In this document: positions 18,112-26,635 of the stretch, one piece after another
Numbering within the stretch: the first letter of the stretch is position 1
Layout: each line of letters opens with the position of its first letter
Assembly (NCBI RefSeq): GCF_000423465.1
Contig: NZ_AUIA01000013.1
Location: forward strand, 1 to 64,000
DNA from: Propionicicella superfundia DSM 22317
GTDB taxonomy: Bacteria; Actinomycetota; Actinomycetes; Propionibacteriales; Propionibacteriaceae
Length of the DNA: 64,000 bases
Reading direction: 5' to 3'
Program-made: the position numbers and the translations under genes
The notes under the pieces: model-generated
Seen by the model: the letters and a program-made list of their open reading frames with translations, nothing else
The model's database searches: none
What the model was told of the DNA's origin: nothing

Positions 18112-18137
18112 GACCTTAAAGTATGCTTGAAGGTCAA
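18112..18137 (-). promoter_or_regulatory. MerR-type dyad and merA promoter
   Basis: The dyad GACCTT (18112-18117) ... AAGGTC (18130-18135) lies between the divergent merA and merR genes. On the minus strand TTGACC (18132-18137) is a good -35 for merA. A CATTCT -10 lies about 20 bases on, the overlong spacer that MerR proteins correct by DNA distortion. Position and symmetry fit a MerR operator; the -10 is weak and tentative. Confidence 0.6.
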
Positions 18138-18156
18138 GTCGGTGGCGGAGGTGACG

Positions 18157-18546
18157 ATGCGGATCGGGGAACTCGCGGGGAAGGCGAAGACGAGGGCGTC
18201 CACGCTGCGGTACTACGAGGCGCGCGGGCTGCTCCAACCGCCGGAGCGCACCCCGGCTGGGTACCGCAACTACGGCGACGAGGCGGTGCAGCGGCTCGAA
18301 TTCATCGACCGGGCCCGCGCAGCAGGGCTCACTCTCGCGCAAACCGCCGAGATCCTCGAAGTACGTGACGCGGGCGGGTCGCCGTGCGGTCATGTTCGAG
18401 ACCTTCTCGACCGGCGACTGGTCGAGATCGACGAGCAGCTCGAGCAGCTCCGCCTGCTCCGTACCAGCGTCGCCGACCTACGCGCGAACGCAGCACAGAC
18501 GCCGCCGGAGGTCTGCACACCCGAGTCGATCTGCCGGTACCTCTGA
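18157..18546 (+). CDS. merR: MerR-family regulator, mercury-type cysteines
   Basis: MerR-family activator of 129 residues with an N-terminal winged helix (MRIGELAGKAKTRASTLRYY), a RYYEARGLL wing and a long dimerisation helix. Cysteines at 77 (GGSPCGHV), 120 and 126 resemble the three-cysteine Hg(II) site of classical MerR, which binds one ion across the dimer. Divergent placement next to merA supports mercury sensing, though other thiophilic metals are possible. ATG 18157 has GGAGGTGA 3-8 bases upstream; longer readings to 18052 run through the operator and are unlikely. Confidence 0.85.
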   Translation: MRIGELAGKAKTRASTLRYYEARGLLQPPERTPAGYRNYGDEAVQRLEFIDRARAAGLTLAQTAEILEVRDAGGSPCGHVRDLLDRRLVEIDEQLEQLRLLRTSVADLRANAAQTPPEVCTPESICRYL

Positions 18547-18589
18547 CCAATCGGCTGAAGGGTCTTGCTGCCCGGAGGGAACCGTTGTC

Positions 18590-18803
18590 TTGTCCGCGTA
18601 AGGTTGTCGCGCTCGCGGTAGTTCGTCAGGAACTCGTAGAACGTGTACGACTGCGCGGTCGGGCTTGAAGTTCCAGAGCAGGAAGGAGCCGACGGGGTAT
18701 CCGTGCCTCAGACAAATTCACGATGGATAGCTGGCATCAGATACTCGCGCTTGCGGATGGCGGTGAGCATCTCCTCGATGCTGCACGGGGTCTAGAAGTA
18801 CAT
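18590..18803 (-). pseudogene. N-terminal remnant of DUF262 (GmrSD-like) gene
   Basis: On the minus strand the DNA reads MYF, a stop, then CSIEEMLTAIRKREYLMPAI and REFV. After a gap it resumes as GYPVGSFLLWNFKP, then in another frame SYTFYEFLTNYRERDN. This is the start of a DUF262 protein, which normally has a PAIQREFVW segment about 20 residues before GYPxGSFL. A nonsense codon, a deletion and a frameshift make it a clear pseudogene. It is the missing front of the fragment at 12.5-12.9 kb, so the intervening metal island appears to have landed in, or replaced the middle of, this gene. Confidence 0.65.
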
Positions 18804-18833
18804 GCGGCTCTCTCGATTCGGGCTGACGGGTGG

Positions 18834-21404
18834 TCAGACTGCGGTCTCGTCGTTGACGGCGACGACGGTGTCGTAGAGGCCGTAGCGGCGCAGGCCCTTG
18901 TGGGACTCGATGCCGGTGTAGGACAAGGAGGAGTCCTCGTAGCGGCGGAAGGCGAAGACGGCCTGGTTCATATGGGTGGCGTTAAAGACGCCGAGATTCA
19001 CGAGGAGGTGGAAGTCCTCGACGGTCAGTCCGGTGACGGTGCGGAACAAGCCGGGTTCGAGCTTGGTGATGACGTCGGTAAGAGTGTTCTCACGGAAGTC
19101 GGTCAGGTACATGAACGCAGGGACGCGGGTGGCGAACTTGACCAGCTTCTCCTGAATCTGCGTCCGCTTGGACTTGTACTCCTTCTCCTCCTCCGTCAAC
19201 TCCTTCTTCTCCGCCGGAGTAATGTCGTCGCCCTTCTCCTTCTTCGCCTTCTTCACGGCGTCGCTCTTGTTCACGACGGTCTCGAAAATGTCGCTGCCGA
19301 GCGCGCGGAAGCCTTCGATGTTCATGACGGCGTTGAGGGCGTCGGGGTTGTTCATGATCTTGCGCAGGGTGTCGTTGTCGACGTTGACGAGGATTGCGGA
19401 CTCCCACTTGCGGGCCAGGAGGGTCGCGGAGGTGCCCGACATGGCGATGTCGAGGATGCCGCCGGCATCGACCTGGGTCATATTCGACCCGTCGTACGCC
19501 AACACGGGCAGGAACTTCACGAGCTCCTCGACGGCTTGCTCAGGGTTCGGCGTCTCCGGCGAGAGACCGGCGCCGTAGTCGGCGATCTGACGCAGCGCGC
19601 GAGTGGGCGCGAAGTCGAACACGAAGCACACAGGCTTGAGGACTGCTTCGGCGCTCGGGTTGTCTCCGTCGGGATTCTTGATCGACCACGGTGACTGTAC
19701 GCGGAACGCTGCCTGAAAGTAGGTCTCGGGTGAGTTGAGGTTGCGCAACATCAGGATCGAGGACCACTGCTTGACGGTGACGCCCGTGGTGAGCTTGCCG
19801 CACGACAGGGTGATCGTCTTGGTGTCGTGGCCGTCGCCGATCGCCGCCCGCACTGGCGGGAGAGCATCCAGCCCGATGCCCGCGCCGGGACCCGCGACGA
19901 CGAGGACCTTGTAGTCGTGCCAGAACACGTTCTGCTTCTCCGCGAGCAGGTTCGACATTGCCTCGCAGGCAGCAACGTTGGGCAGGAACCAGAACGAGTG
20001 CTGAAGGTACGGCAGGAGTCGGACATCGGAGTACGGGAATGGCGGGCGGGTGCCCATCCGCATCGCGTCGACCTGGGTGGGAAGGTGAGCGCCGCGGACG
20101 AGATCGAGCCACTTCTGCACGTCGGTCTTGTGGGTGAACTCGGCGTCCTTACCGATGCCCTTTGCCTCGAAGAACTCGTTGAGGTCGAACTCGTCGAACT
20201 CTCCCTGATTCGCAACGGCAATCAACTCGTCAGGCATCTGGTACGTGAACAGACGCATCTCCGGGAGCGACCCGTACGGGTTCCAGGCGTCCGGTTGCGC
20301 GACGGCGTACTCGGCCTTGGCGCGCTGCTCATCGGTGTAGGTCCAGTTGAAGATTTGCTCCTCGATGAACTCACCGGTTGCCAGCGCCTTGAATGGCGTG
20401 CCCGACAGGTACAGGTAGGCGCGGGTGGTGATCGGCAGGAAGTCGTCCTCGTCGTTGCCGAGTTCGTCAAGCTCCTCGTCGAAGGCCACGAGGCCGTCGT
20501 TGTACTCCGCGGCCAGTTCCTTCTGCTTGACTTTCTCGTCCTCGCCCTCGAACAGCTCCTTGGCGGACTCTCGCCACGCACCGAAGTGGTATTCATCGAA
20601 GATGACGAGGTCCCAGTTGGTGGTGTGGACCCACTCGTTCTTCGCCTTGATGAGGCCGGTCTTCCGATCTCGCCCGAGCAGGTCCTGGAACGATCCGAAG
20701 TAGACCAGTGGCCGAGTCTTGTCCGCCTCATCTGGGCTGCCCCCGGTGGCCGAGGAGACGTACTGCCAGCCGTCGAAGTCGGCGTGAGACTCCAGGTCGG
20801 TCTGCCAGGCGTCCTCCACTGCGGGCTTGAAGGTGACCACGAGGATGCGTTTGGCGCCGAGCCGCTTCGCGAGTTGGTAGGAGGCGAAGGTCTTCCCGAA
20901 GCGCATCTTGGCGTTCCACAGGAACCGTGGCACCGCGTGAGAGTCCTCGGCCCAGATGGACTCGTAGTAGCCCTCGGTCTTATCGACGGCGCTGACCTGC
21001 TCCGGGCGCATCGGGAACGTCTCGTGATGGGTGCCACTGAGCTTCACGCCCGTACGCAACTCAGTGATCGCCGTACGGACATCGTCCGGGGTGCAGCGCA
21101 TCCACTCTCGTGCTGAGCCGAAGATCGGGTTCTCGAAGCCCTTGTCGATCAGCCGTTGACGCACATCTAAGTCGCGAAAGACCGACCCGTCACCGCGCTC
21201 GGCGAGTTCGTCAACGTGCAGCATGTAGGCCTGCTGCATCTGCCCTTGAGACTCTCGGATGCGCACATTCACATCCGTCTTCGTTGTCTGCCCGACCTTG
21301 AGAAGTCCTGCATATCCTGCTGGTGGATCGTTCGGCGACCACGCGTAGATACGCAGCCTCGATTCGGGCCTCGCCGGGAAAAGCTCGCCGATGTCTCTAC
21401 TCAT
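18834..21404 (-). CDS. GIY-YIG nuclease / SF2 helicase restriction protein
   Basis: An 856-residue protein combining an N-terminal GIY-YIG-like domain (RLRIYAWSP at 17-24, GLLKVGQTT at 33-41, then RIRE) with a DEAD/DEAH-type translocase. Helicase motifs are a Q-like PMRPEQ (131-136), Walker A variant KMRFGKT (166-172), DEYH (270-273) and YLSGTPF. A Lys/Glu-rich segment lies at about 735-775. It ends the operon HTH-methylase-methylase-helicase, where it would be the restriction component: translocation along unmethylated DNA and cleavage by GIY-YIG. Its ATG overlaps the preceding methylase end by 8 bases. With that methylase interrupted, restriction without full modification would be dangerous, so the gene may be silent or its expression polar-blocked. 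Confidence 0.8.
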   Translation of the reverse strand: MSRDIGELFPARPESRLRIYAWSPNDPPAGYAGLLKVGQTTKTDVNVRIRESQGQMQQAYMLHVDELAERGDGSVFRDLDVRQRLIDKGFENPIFGSAREWMRCTPDDVRTAITELRTGVKLSGTHHETFPMRPEQVSAVDKTEGYYESIWAEDSHAVPRFLWNAKMRFGKTFASYQLAKRLGAKRILVVTFKPAVEDAWQTDLESHADFDGWQYVSSATGGSPDEADKTRPLVYFGSFQDLLGRDRKTGLIKAKNEWVHTTNWDLVIFDEYHFGAWRESAKELFEGEDEKVKQKELAAEYNDGLVAFDEELDELGNDEDDFLPITTRAYLYLSGTPFKALATGEFIEEQIFNWTYTDEQRAKAEYAVAQPDAWNPYGSLPEMRLFTYQMPDELIAVANQGEFDEFDLNEFFEAKGIGKDAEFTHKTDVQKWLDLVRGAHLPTQVDAMRMGTRPPFPYSDVRLLPYLQHSFWFLPNVAACEAMSNLLAEKQNVFWHDYKVLVVAGPGAGIGLDALPPVRAAIGDGHDTKTITLSCGKLTTGVTVKQWSSILMLRNLNSPETYFQAAFRVQSPWSIKNPDGDNPSAEAVLKPVCFVFDFAPTRALRQIADYGAGLSPETPNPEQAVEELVKFLPVLAYDGSNMTQVDAGGILDIAMSGTSATLLARKWESAILVNVDNDTLRKIMNNPDALNAVMNIEGFRALGSDIFETVVNKSDAVKKAKKEKGDDITPAEKKELTEEEKEYKSKRTQIQEKLVKFATRVPAFMYLTDFRENTLTDVITKLEPGLFRTVTGLTVEDFHLLVNLGVFNATHMNQAVFAFRRYEDSSLSYTGIESHKGLRRYGLYDTVVAVNDETAV

Positions 21405-22206
21405 CTGCGTTCAAATCCATCGGGCGGACGACCTTCTCTATGAAGGCGATCTCGTCGTCGGTAAGGCCATACCGGGCATATAGGTCGGCGTCGGTCCAGC
21501 GCTGCGTCCACGCCTGCCTGGGCACGAAACCGTAAACCTTACTCGTGACGTGCTGAGATGCCTTTCGGAGTTGGATCAGCAACCGCGGCAGTCGGCACGA
21601 CAGGTATGAGAGGGCGCTCTCGGCCTCGCTCCTAGAGTCGAACAGTCCAATGCACAAGTAGGTTTCAGACGAAATCGTGCCGGGTTCGCCGAGGAACGGG
21701 GTACTGATGACTCGATGGGGGTAGGTGTCCTTATTTCCCGTGCCAGGCGCCGCATAGCCGACGAACACCTTCCACTTGTCGACCAGGTTGCTGCCCGAGG
21801 GGATGGCGTCTCTTGCGATGTAGCCTGGGCTGCCATTCTGGTAGACCAAAACATCATCTGCACCGCGCGTCGTCTTGCCACGGAACGTCGTCTCAAGACC
21901 GAACGGCTTTCGAGAACTAACCAGTTCCTCGAACCGTTGCCCCGGAGGGAGTGTGAGGCCGTCGGACGTTCCTGTGTCGGTGGCCACAACTTTCTTGAGG
22001 ATGGAGACCCCTTCGTTGAAGCGAATGAACACGTCGGCACCGGCCTCGAGTAGTGGCCTCGTATCGACCGAGTCTTCCCATCCCTTGAAGTGGGTCGTGA
22101 CCTCGCAAGTCCCGGGGTGGTCGCGGTCCCAGAGGAAGTAACTCACACCGCCCTTGAGGCCGACACCGGGGAACACATCCGAAGCGCTGAGGAAGTCGTC
22201 GATGGA
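21397..22206 (-). pseudogene. 3' half of Eco57I-type adenine methylase, cut by transposon
   Basis: This is the C-terminal 269 codons of the methylase whose front is at 35477-36340. It begins SIDDFLSASDVFPGVGLKGG, followed by VSYFLWDRD, the conserved region after the [15 protein letters not shown] block in this family. It contains target-recognition sequence and ends overlapping the helicase start. Joining it to the 5' half after removing the transposon and one copy of the 9-bp duplication gives one open 557-residue frame. An internal start (GTG near 22176) could make a fragment, but it would lack the SAM-binding and NPPY motifs. Confidence 0.85.
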
Positions 22207-22215
22207 GCGGAGTCG
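22207..22215. repeat. 9-bp target-site duplication, left copy
   Basis: GCGGAGTCG lies directly outside the left end of the transposon and is repeated exactly at 35477-35485. One copy belongs to the interrupted methylase (codons R-L-R on the minus strand). Confidence 0.9.
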
Positions 22216-22240
22216 TGTGAATGTTGGCGGTAAATGGCGG
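22216..22240 (+). repeat. Left terminal inverted repeat of the 13.3-kb transposon
   Basis: TGTGAATGTTGGCGG followed by TAAATGGCGG. It matches the inverted right end at 21 of 25 positions and starts with the TGT typical of DDE transposon ends. Subterminal CTAAG-containing repeats (22250-22285) may be transposase-binding sites. Confidence 0.88.
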
Positions 22241-22347
22241 TCTTTCTTCGGCGCTAAGTGTCGCCTTGCTGATCGCTAAGCGCTCCCGACCACCTGCAGA
22301 GCGTCATGCATTACCAAGACACCGGAGCCGCCCGCGCCGCCCAGAGG

Positions 22348-22982
22348 CTATTCGTGTGGTCTGTCAGCTGTTGGGTCGCCGCCGGGGCTGGTGGCCCGGT
22401 TGATGATGTCCAGGGCAATGGCATGTACCTTCAGGTTCTTGTCCTGGCTCATCTGGTTCATGAGCTCGTATGCTCTGTCCGCGCCGATCCCGGTTTTTCC
22501 CATGAGGATGCCCTTGGCTTGCTCGATGTAGTCCCGATTTTGCGCGCCGACGCTGCCACGGCTTCGGTGGCGAGCTGGTGCCGGTCGGTATGGATGGACT
22601 GCGTTATGTCAGCTACAGAGCCCCAAACGCCCACCGGTGTGCTGCCGTCGAGGATGTAGTCCGCTGTCAGGAGCAGCTTGTGCTGCCGATCTTTGCGGTC
22701 CCGGATGGAGATGTAAATCGAGGAAGGTCCGCCATGGGAGGACACATGGTCCCAGTATGCCTGGACCGTTTCCCGGTCCTCAGGTTCAATATGGGCCAGC
22801 GCCATCTCCATGGACGGAACGACGTCTCCGCGCTCATAGCCGTAGATCCGGTACAGCCCGTCAGACCAGTGAAACCGGTTATCGGCGAAGGAGTATTCGA
22901 CCAGTCCGGTGGGGCAGTCGAGGAAGGCGTGGTGCGGTAGGTTACTGGACGCACGCTCGCCCAGAGAAGGATGGAATGACAA
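22348..22982 (-). pseudogene. PAS-ANTAR regulator with a 2-nt frameshift
   Basis: The N-terminal 130 codons encode a PAS domain (LVEYSFADNRFHWSDGLYRI, a DRKDRQHKLLLTADYILDG segment, then VGVWGSVADIT). The reading frame changes at 22542-22547, where the other frame reads YIEQAKGILMGKTGIGADRA and YELMNQMSQ, an ANTAR RNA-binding domain that ends at the TAG at 22348. Removing one CG from the local GCGCG would give A-S-A-Q-N-R-D-Y and one continuous protein. PAS-ANTAR proteins act as sensor-antiterminators binding nascent RNA hairpins. The start at 22982 is TTG and uncertain. Either a real lesion or a sequencing error in a CG repeat. Confidence 0.7.
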
Positions 22983-23295
22983 GCAGGGACCATTCGACGC
23001 GAGGGGAGCCCGCCCCCCCTGCTGAGCCGGAATTCAACAGACAGATTACAACAACCTTTCGGCAGGAATGACGCCTAGTTCGGGCGTCTTGGGTTCGACT
23101 CTGGGATTCGGGGCAGAACCCCGTGTGGGGCGTCCGGGAAGCGATGAGGGGCGTTTCCCTGACCGGACCTTGGGCTTTCTTCAGCGCCGTATTCAGGTCG
23201 GCCGGTGCAGTGTCGCGCTCACAGGGACAGCGTTGGATTACCGGTACTCACCGCGCAGTTATTCGGAGCCGTCGTATCGGGCTAAGTGACGGTTT
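22983..23295. other. 313-bp intergenic stretch, no supported gene
   Basis: Lies between the PAS-ANTAR gene and the MFS gene, both on the minus strand. Short open frames on the plus strand have no start signal or family likeness. It presumably holds the PAS-ANTAR promoter and the end of the MFS transcript; I see no convincing terminator hairpin. Confidence 0.5.
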
Positions 23296-24570
23296 CTATC
23301 CGGTGAGGTGGTCGTTGCCGCGCATGCGTACGGCGACCACTAGGCCGGAGGCGGCGGTAAGTGCAGCGACGGCGGCGATGGCTGTGGGTATCCCGTACAG
23401 GTCTGCGAGAAGACCTGAAAGGAGGGCGCCTATGGCGAAGCCGCCGTCACGCCAGAGCCGGTAGATTCCAACGGAGCGGGCACGCCATGTGGGGTGGGCG
23501 ACGTCTCCGATGGCAGCCAGGAGGGCGGGGTAGACCATGGCTGTTCCGAGCCCGAGGAGGATTGCGGCGATGAGCCAGGGTCCGAAGCTGTGGGAGGCGG
23601 CGACTAGGGCGAGTCCGGCGGCTTGGACGATCATTCCTGCCGTGATGAACCATTTGCGGCCCCACCGGTCTGAGGCGGCACCGGTGAGTAGTTGTGCGAC
23701 GCCCCAGACCGCGGGATAAACGGCGGCCAAAATCCCTGTCTGGCTCAGACTCAGCCCGGAGGCGGCGAATAAGACCGGAAAGAGGCCCCAGGCGAGGCCG
23801 TCGTTGAGGTTGTTCACCAGGCCGGCCTGGCTGGCTGCGGAGAGTGAGCGGTCTTTGAAGCTGGTGAGGGTGAAAACCTGGCCTGTGGTGAGGCCGGCAT
23901 GGGCACGGCTATGTGTGCTGACGTGCTGGGAGGCTTCCGTTTTGGCGTGGTGGTGGGTCTCGCGCACGGTCAGGACTGACAGGCCCAACCCGAGGGCGAT
24001 GTAGGCGGCTCCGAGGAGGAACGGGCCGGGCCGGAGCCCGTACGCGGAAGCGATATATCCGGTCGCCAGGGCTGTGACGGCGACTCCGAGGTAGCCTGCC
24101 GCTTCGTTCAGACCCATGGCAAGGCCACGCTGTTTCGGGCCGGTGAGGTCCATTTTCATGATCACGGCCGTGGACCAGGTCAGGCCCTGGCTGACGCCCA
24201 GCAGGACGTTGGCCGCGACGATCCAGCCCCAGGACGGGCCGAAGATGAGCATGAGCGGCACGGGAATCGCTACGAGCCAGCCGTAGATGAGGACGGGTTT
24301 GCGTCCGTAACGGTCAGCGAGCGTTCCCGCGAAGTAGTTCATGGCGGCCTTGGCCAGGCCGAAGGCCAGGATGTAGGTCAGCGCGCTGGTGTACAGGTCG
24401 AGGTGGAATTCCTGGGAGGCGAGCAGGGGCAGGACGGTGCGTTCCTGGCCCAGGGTGCCGCCCACCAGCGCGTTGACGGTGACCAGCAGCATGAACTGCG
24501 GCAGATTCTGCCGCAGGCCCAGCACGGCACGGGTGGAGTCCAGGGTGCCTCCCTCCTTTGTTCTGGCCAT
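23296..24570 (-). CDS. MFS transporter, last gene of the sulfur-detox operon
   Basis: A 424-residue major-facilitator protein with twelve predicted helices. The motif-A loop GTLADRYGRKPVL lies between helices 2 and 3 and is repeated as GAASDRWGRKWFI in the second half; a His-rich central loop (THHHAKTEAS) lies between halves. It follows the CstB-like gene by about 100 bases, so export of sulfite, thiosulfate or another sulfur anion is a reasonable guess, but substrate is not shown. Start ATG 24570 is preceded by CCAGGA; a longer frame upstream overlaps CstB and is not conserved. Confidence 0.82.
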   Translation of the reverse strand: MARTKEGGTLDSTRAVLGLRQNLPQFMLLVTVNALVGGTLGQERTVLPLLASQEFHLDLYTSALTYILAFGLAKAAMNYFAGTLADRYGRKPVLIYGWLVAIPVPLMLIFGPSWGWIVAANVLLGVSQGLTWSTAVIMKMDLTGPKQRGLAMGLNEAAGYLGVAVTALATGYIASAYGLRPGPFLLGAAYIALGLGLSVLTVRETHHHAKTEASQHVSTHSRAHAGLTTGQVFTLTSFKDRSLSAASQAGLVNNLNDGLAWGLFPVLFAASGLSLSQTGILAAVYPAVWGVAQLLTGAASDRWGRKWFITAGMIVQAAGLALVAASHSFGPWLIAAILLGLGTAMVYPALLAAIGDVAHPTWRARSVGIYRLWRDGGFAIGALLSGLLADLYGIPTAIAAVAALTAASGLVVAVRMRGNDHLTG

Positions 24571-24676
24571 TCCTGGGTACTCGCTTTCATTCCGGAGACA
24601 TAACGGTGCCCGGACGCGCGGGGAACGCGTCCGGGGGCCCGGGCAGGAGGGGGTCCTGCCCGGGCGGTCTGTGGGG

Positions 24677-26089
24677 TTACTTGGCTGAGACGGCGTTCTG
24701 GCGCGTCTGCTGCCACATGGTCCAGGCGGCGTAGCTGCCGTCGAGTTCGACCACGTTGTACCCGGCGCGGCGCAGGGCGCTGGCCGCGACGGAGTTCCGC
24801 ACGCCGGACTGGCAGTAGGACACGATGGTCCCCTCAGCGGGCAGTTCATCCAGGTGCCACATGACCCGCCCGCCGCTGAGCTGGTAGGAGCCCGGGATGT
24901 GGCCGGCCTGATGCTCGGTCTTGTTGCGGACATCGAGGACCATGGCCGCGTCAAAGCCCTCGAGTTCCTCGGGCTGGATCAGCTTCGGCGTGAACGTGGG
25001 CAGCCCGTCGAGGCTGGTGACGTAGCCGGCCACGTTGTCGACGCCCACACGGACCAAGTGGTCCCACATGTCCTGGGCCTGCTCCTGACCGTCCGCCAGG
25101 AGCACCAGCGGGTTCTTGTCCGTTTCCGGGTTCACGACCCAGGCGCCGTAGCTGGCCACGGACTTCCCGGCGGGGATGTTCAGGGAACGCGCGACCGTGC
25201 CTTCGTGGACCTCTCCATTGGAACGGGTGTCGACGAAGGTCAGGGTGTCCGCTTCCAGGCCCGCAGCCACGGTGGCGGTAGCGATTTCGGGCAGCGGCGT
25301 GCGTTCACCCATCACGGCGGGCCCTTCACGGTTTTCGCGCTTCATGCGGCCGAAGTAGGCGTGGGCGTCGGGCTGGCCGTCCAGGAGTTCGTCAATGAAT
25401 CCCTGCTCGTCGTTCGCAGCGAGGTAGGGTCCCCACCAGGCATAGAGGCGTTCGTAGCCCACGGTGGAGGAGGGGATGGCACCGAGGGCCTTGCCGCAGG
25501 CGCTGCCGGCGCCGTGGGCGGGGTGGACCTGGACGTAGTCCGGCAGGGTCAGGAATTTGTCTCGGAGGCTGGCGAACAGTTGCTTTGCGCCCTCGAAGCG
25601 GGTGTCGATGCCGCCGGCTGCCTCGTCCAGCAGGTCCGGGCGGCCCAAGTCGCCGGAGAACACAAAGTCGCCCGAGAGCAGGTAGCCGGGCTGGTCGCTG
25701 AACGCGCCGTCGGTCACCAGGAAGGACAGGTGTTCCGGGGTGTGGCCCGGGGTGTGGAGGGCCTGGATGCTGATGTTGCCGATGGTGATCTTGTCGCCGT
25801 CGTAGAGGCGTTCGCCGTCGAATTCGTACTGCCAGTCCGGTCCGCCTTCACCGGAGACGTAGATCTTCGCGCCGGTGGCAGCGGCGAGTTCGCGGGTGCC
25901 GGAGAGGTAGTCGGCGTGGATGTGGGTTTCGGTGACGGCGATGATCTTCATGCCGTTCTTCTCAGCCAGTTCCTGGTACACGGCGATGTCGCGGCGGCCG
26001 TCCACCACAACGGCGGTGCCGTTGGCCTGGCAGCCGATCAGGTAGCTGGCCTGGGCGAGGTCTTCGTCGTAAATGCGCTCGATAAGCAT
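24677..26089 (-). CDS. cstB: CstB-like persulfide dioxygenase-rhodanese fusion
   Basis: A 470-residue three-domain enzyme: metallo-beta-lactamase-fold persulfide dioxygenase (1-260), pseudo-rhodanese (about 265-365) and active rhodanese (about 370-465). Fe(II) ligands are in THIHADYLSGT, TPGHTPEHLS, LLSGDFVFSGDLGRPD and VHPAHGAGSACG. The first rhodanese lacks the loop cysteine (LLADGQEQ), while the second has it (VSYCQSGVRNS). This order matches Staphylococcus CstB, which oxidises persulfides and forms thiosulfate. ATG 26089 has AAGGAG 8 bases upstream and its own promoter at 26139-26168. The frame is open upstream into the preceding rhodanese, but that link crosses an operator and looks like chance read-through. 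Confidence 0.88.
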   Translation of the reverse strand: MLIERIYDEDLAQASYLIGCQANGTAVVVDGRRDIAVYQELAEKNGMKIIAVTETHIHADYLSGTRELAAATGAKIYVSGEGGPDWQYEFDGERLYDGDKITIGNISIQALHTPGHTPEHLSFLVTDGAFSDQPGYLLSGDFVFSGDLGRPDLLDEAAGGIDTRFEGAKQLFASLRDKFLTLPDYVQVHPAHGAGSACGKALGAIPSSTVGYERLYAWWGPYLAANDEQGFIDELLDGQPDAHAYFGRMKRENREGPAVMGERTPLPEIATATVAAGLEADTLTFVDTRSNGEVHEGTVARSLNIPAGKSVASYGAWVVNPETDKNPLVLLADGQEQAQDMWDHLVRVGVDNVAGYVTSLDGLPTFTPKLIQPEELEGFDAAMVLDVRNKTEHQAGHIPGSYQLSGGRVMWHLDELPAEGTIVSYCQSGVRNSVAASALRRAGYNVVELDGSYAAWTMWQQTRQNAVSAK

Positions 26090-26135
26090 CAGGTGCTCTC
26101 CTTGAGTTGAAAGGGGTTTGAAGGTTTGTTCTGAA

Positions 26136-26635
26136 TCAAGTGTAGATACCCCCGAGGGTATCTTGCAAGCGGGTTGCGGCCTCGGCCGTTTTAGCTGTGG
26201 AACAGTCTGTGCAGGTGCCTGCGCAGGCCTGCCCAGGCAGGTCCGGGGTTGTTCCCGTGAGGGGCTTTCCGGGGTGTGGTGATAGGTGACGGGGTGGCCT
26301 GCCCGGTACCACTCGGTGATCCCTCCGGCGACGTTGACGGTGTGGTATCCGCGGTCGGTGAGGATCCGTGCGGCCTGGCTGCTGCGTTTCCCTGACCCGC
26401 ACATGAGGTACAGCGTTCCGCCGGGCAGGTCGGCAAGCCGGGAGGGCAGTTCGTCCAGGGGGATGTTCAGGCTCCCCGGGACGTGTGCGGTCGCGTGCTC
26501 TTCGCGGCTCCGCACGTCCACCAGTGTGGCGCGGGGCCAGACCGTGGCGAGTTCGTCTGCCGTGACAGTGCGGTACGCCTGTCCGGCTGGCATCGCTTTA
26601 AGCGTGTTGAGGTCCGGCCTGGGAGTGGAGTTCAT
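26136..26635 (-). CDS. Single-domain rhodanese, C-terminus uncertain
   Basis: Sulfurtransferase domain of about 110 residues: ATLVDVRSREEHATAHVPGS, then YLMCGSGKRSSQAA with the catalytic Cys in the CGSGKRS loop, ending near GGITEWYRAGHPV. It starts inside the end of the thioredoxin gene (38-base overlap). No stop follows in frame, and the frame runs on into cstB. In another frame the DNA gives a Cys-rich tail (GQACAGTCTDCSTAKT) ending at 26136, so the original end may have been frameshifted. Carries persulfide sulfur between donors and acceptors in the operon. Confidence 0.75.
26139..26168 (-). promoter_or_regulatory. CstR/CsoR-type operator filling the cstB promoter spacer
   Basis: On the minus strand -35 TTGCAA (26163-26168) and -10 TACACT (26139-26144) are separated by exactly 18 bases. 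Those 18 bases are the imperfect palindrome GATACCC-CCGA-GGGTATC (26145-26162). This GC-rich core flanked by ATAC/GTAT is typical of CsoR-family operators. Repressor bound here would cover the promoter, so cstB can be transcribed separately from the upstream operon. Confidence 0.75.

Noticed and set aside
18100-18120. TAAGGT next to the merA dyad as the classical mer -10
   Set aside because: Spacing from TTGACC would be only 13 bases; the MerR-type 19-20 base spacing points to CATTCT instead.
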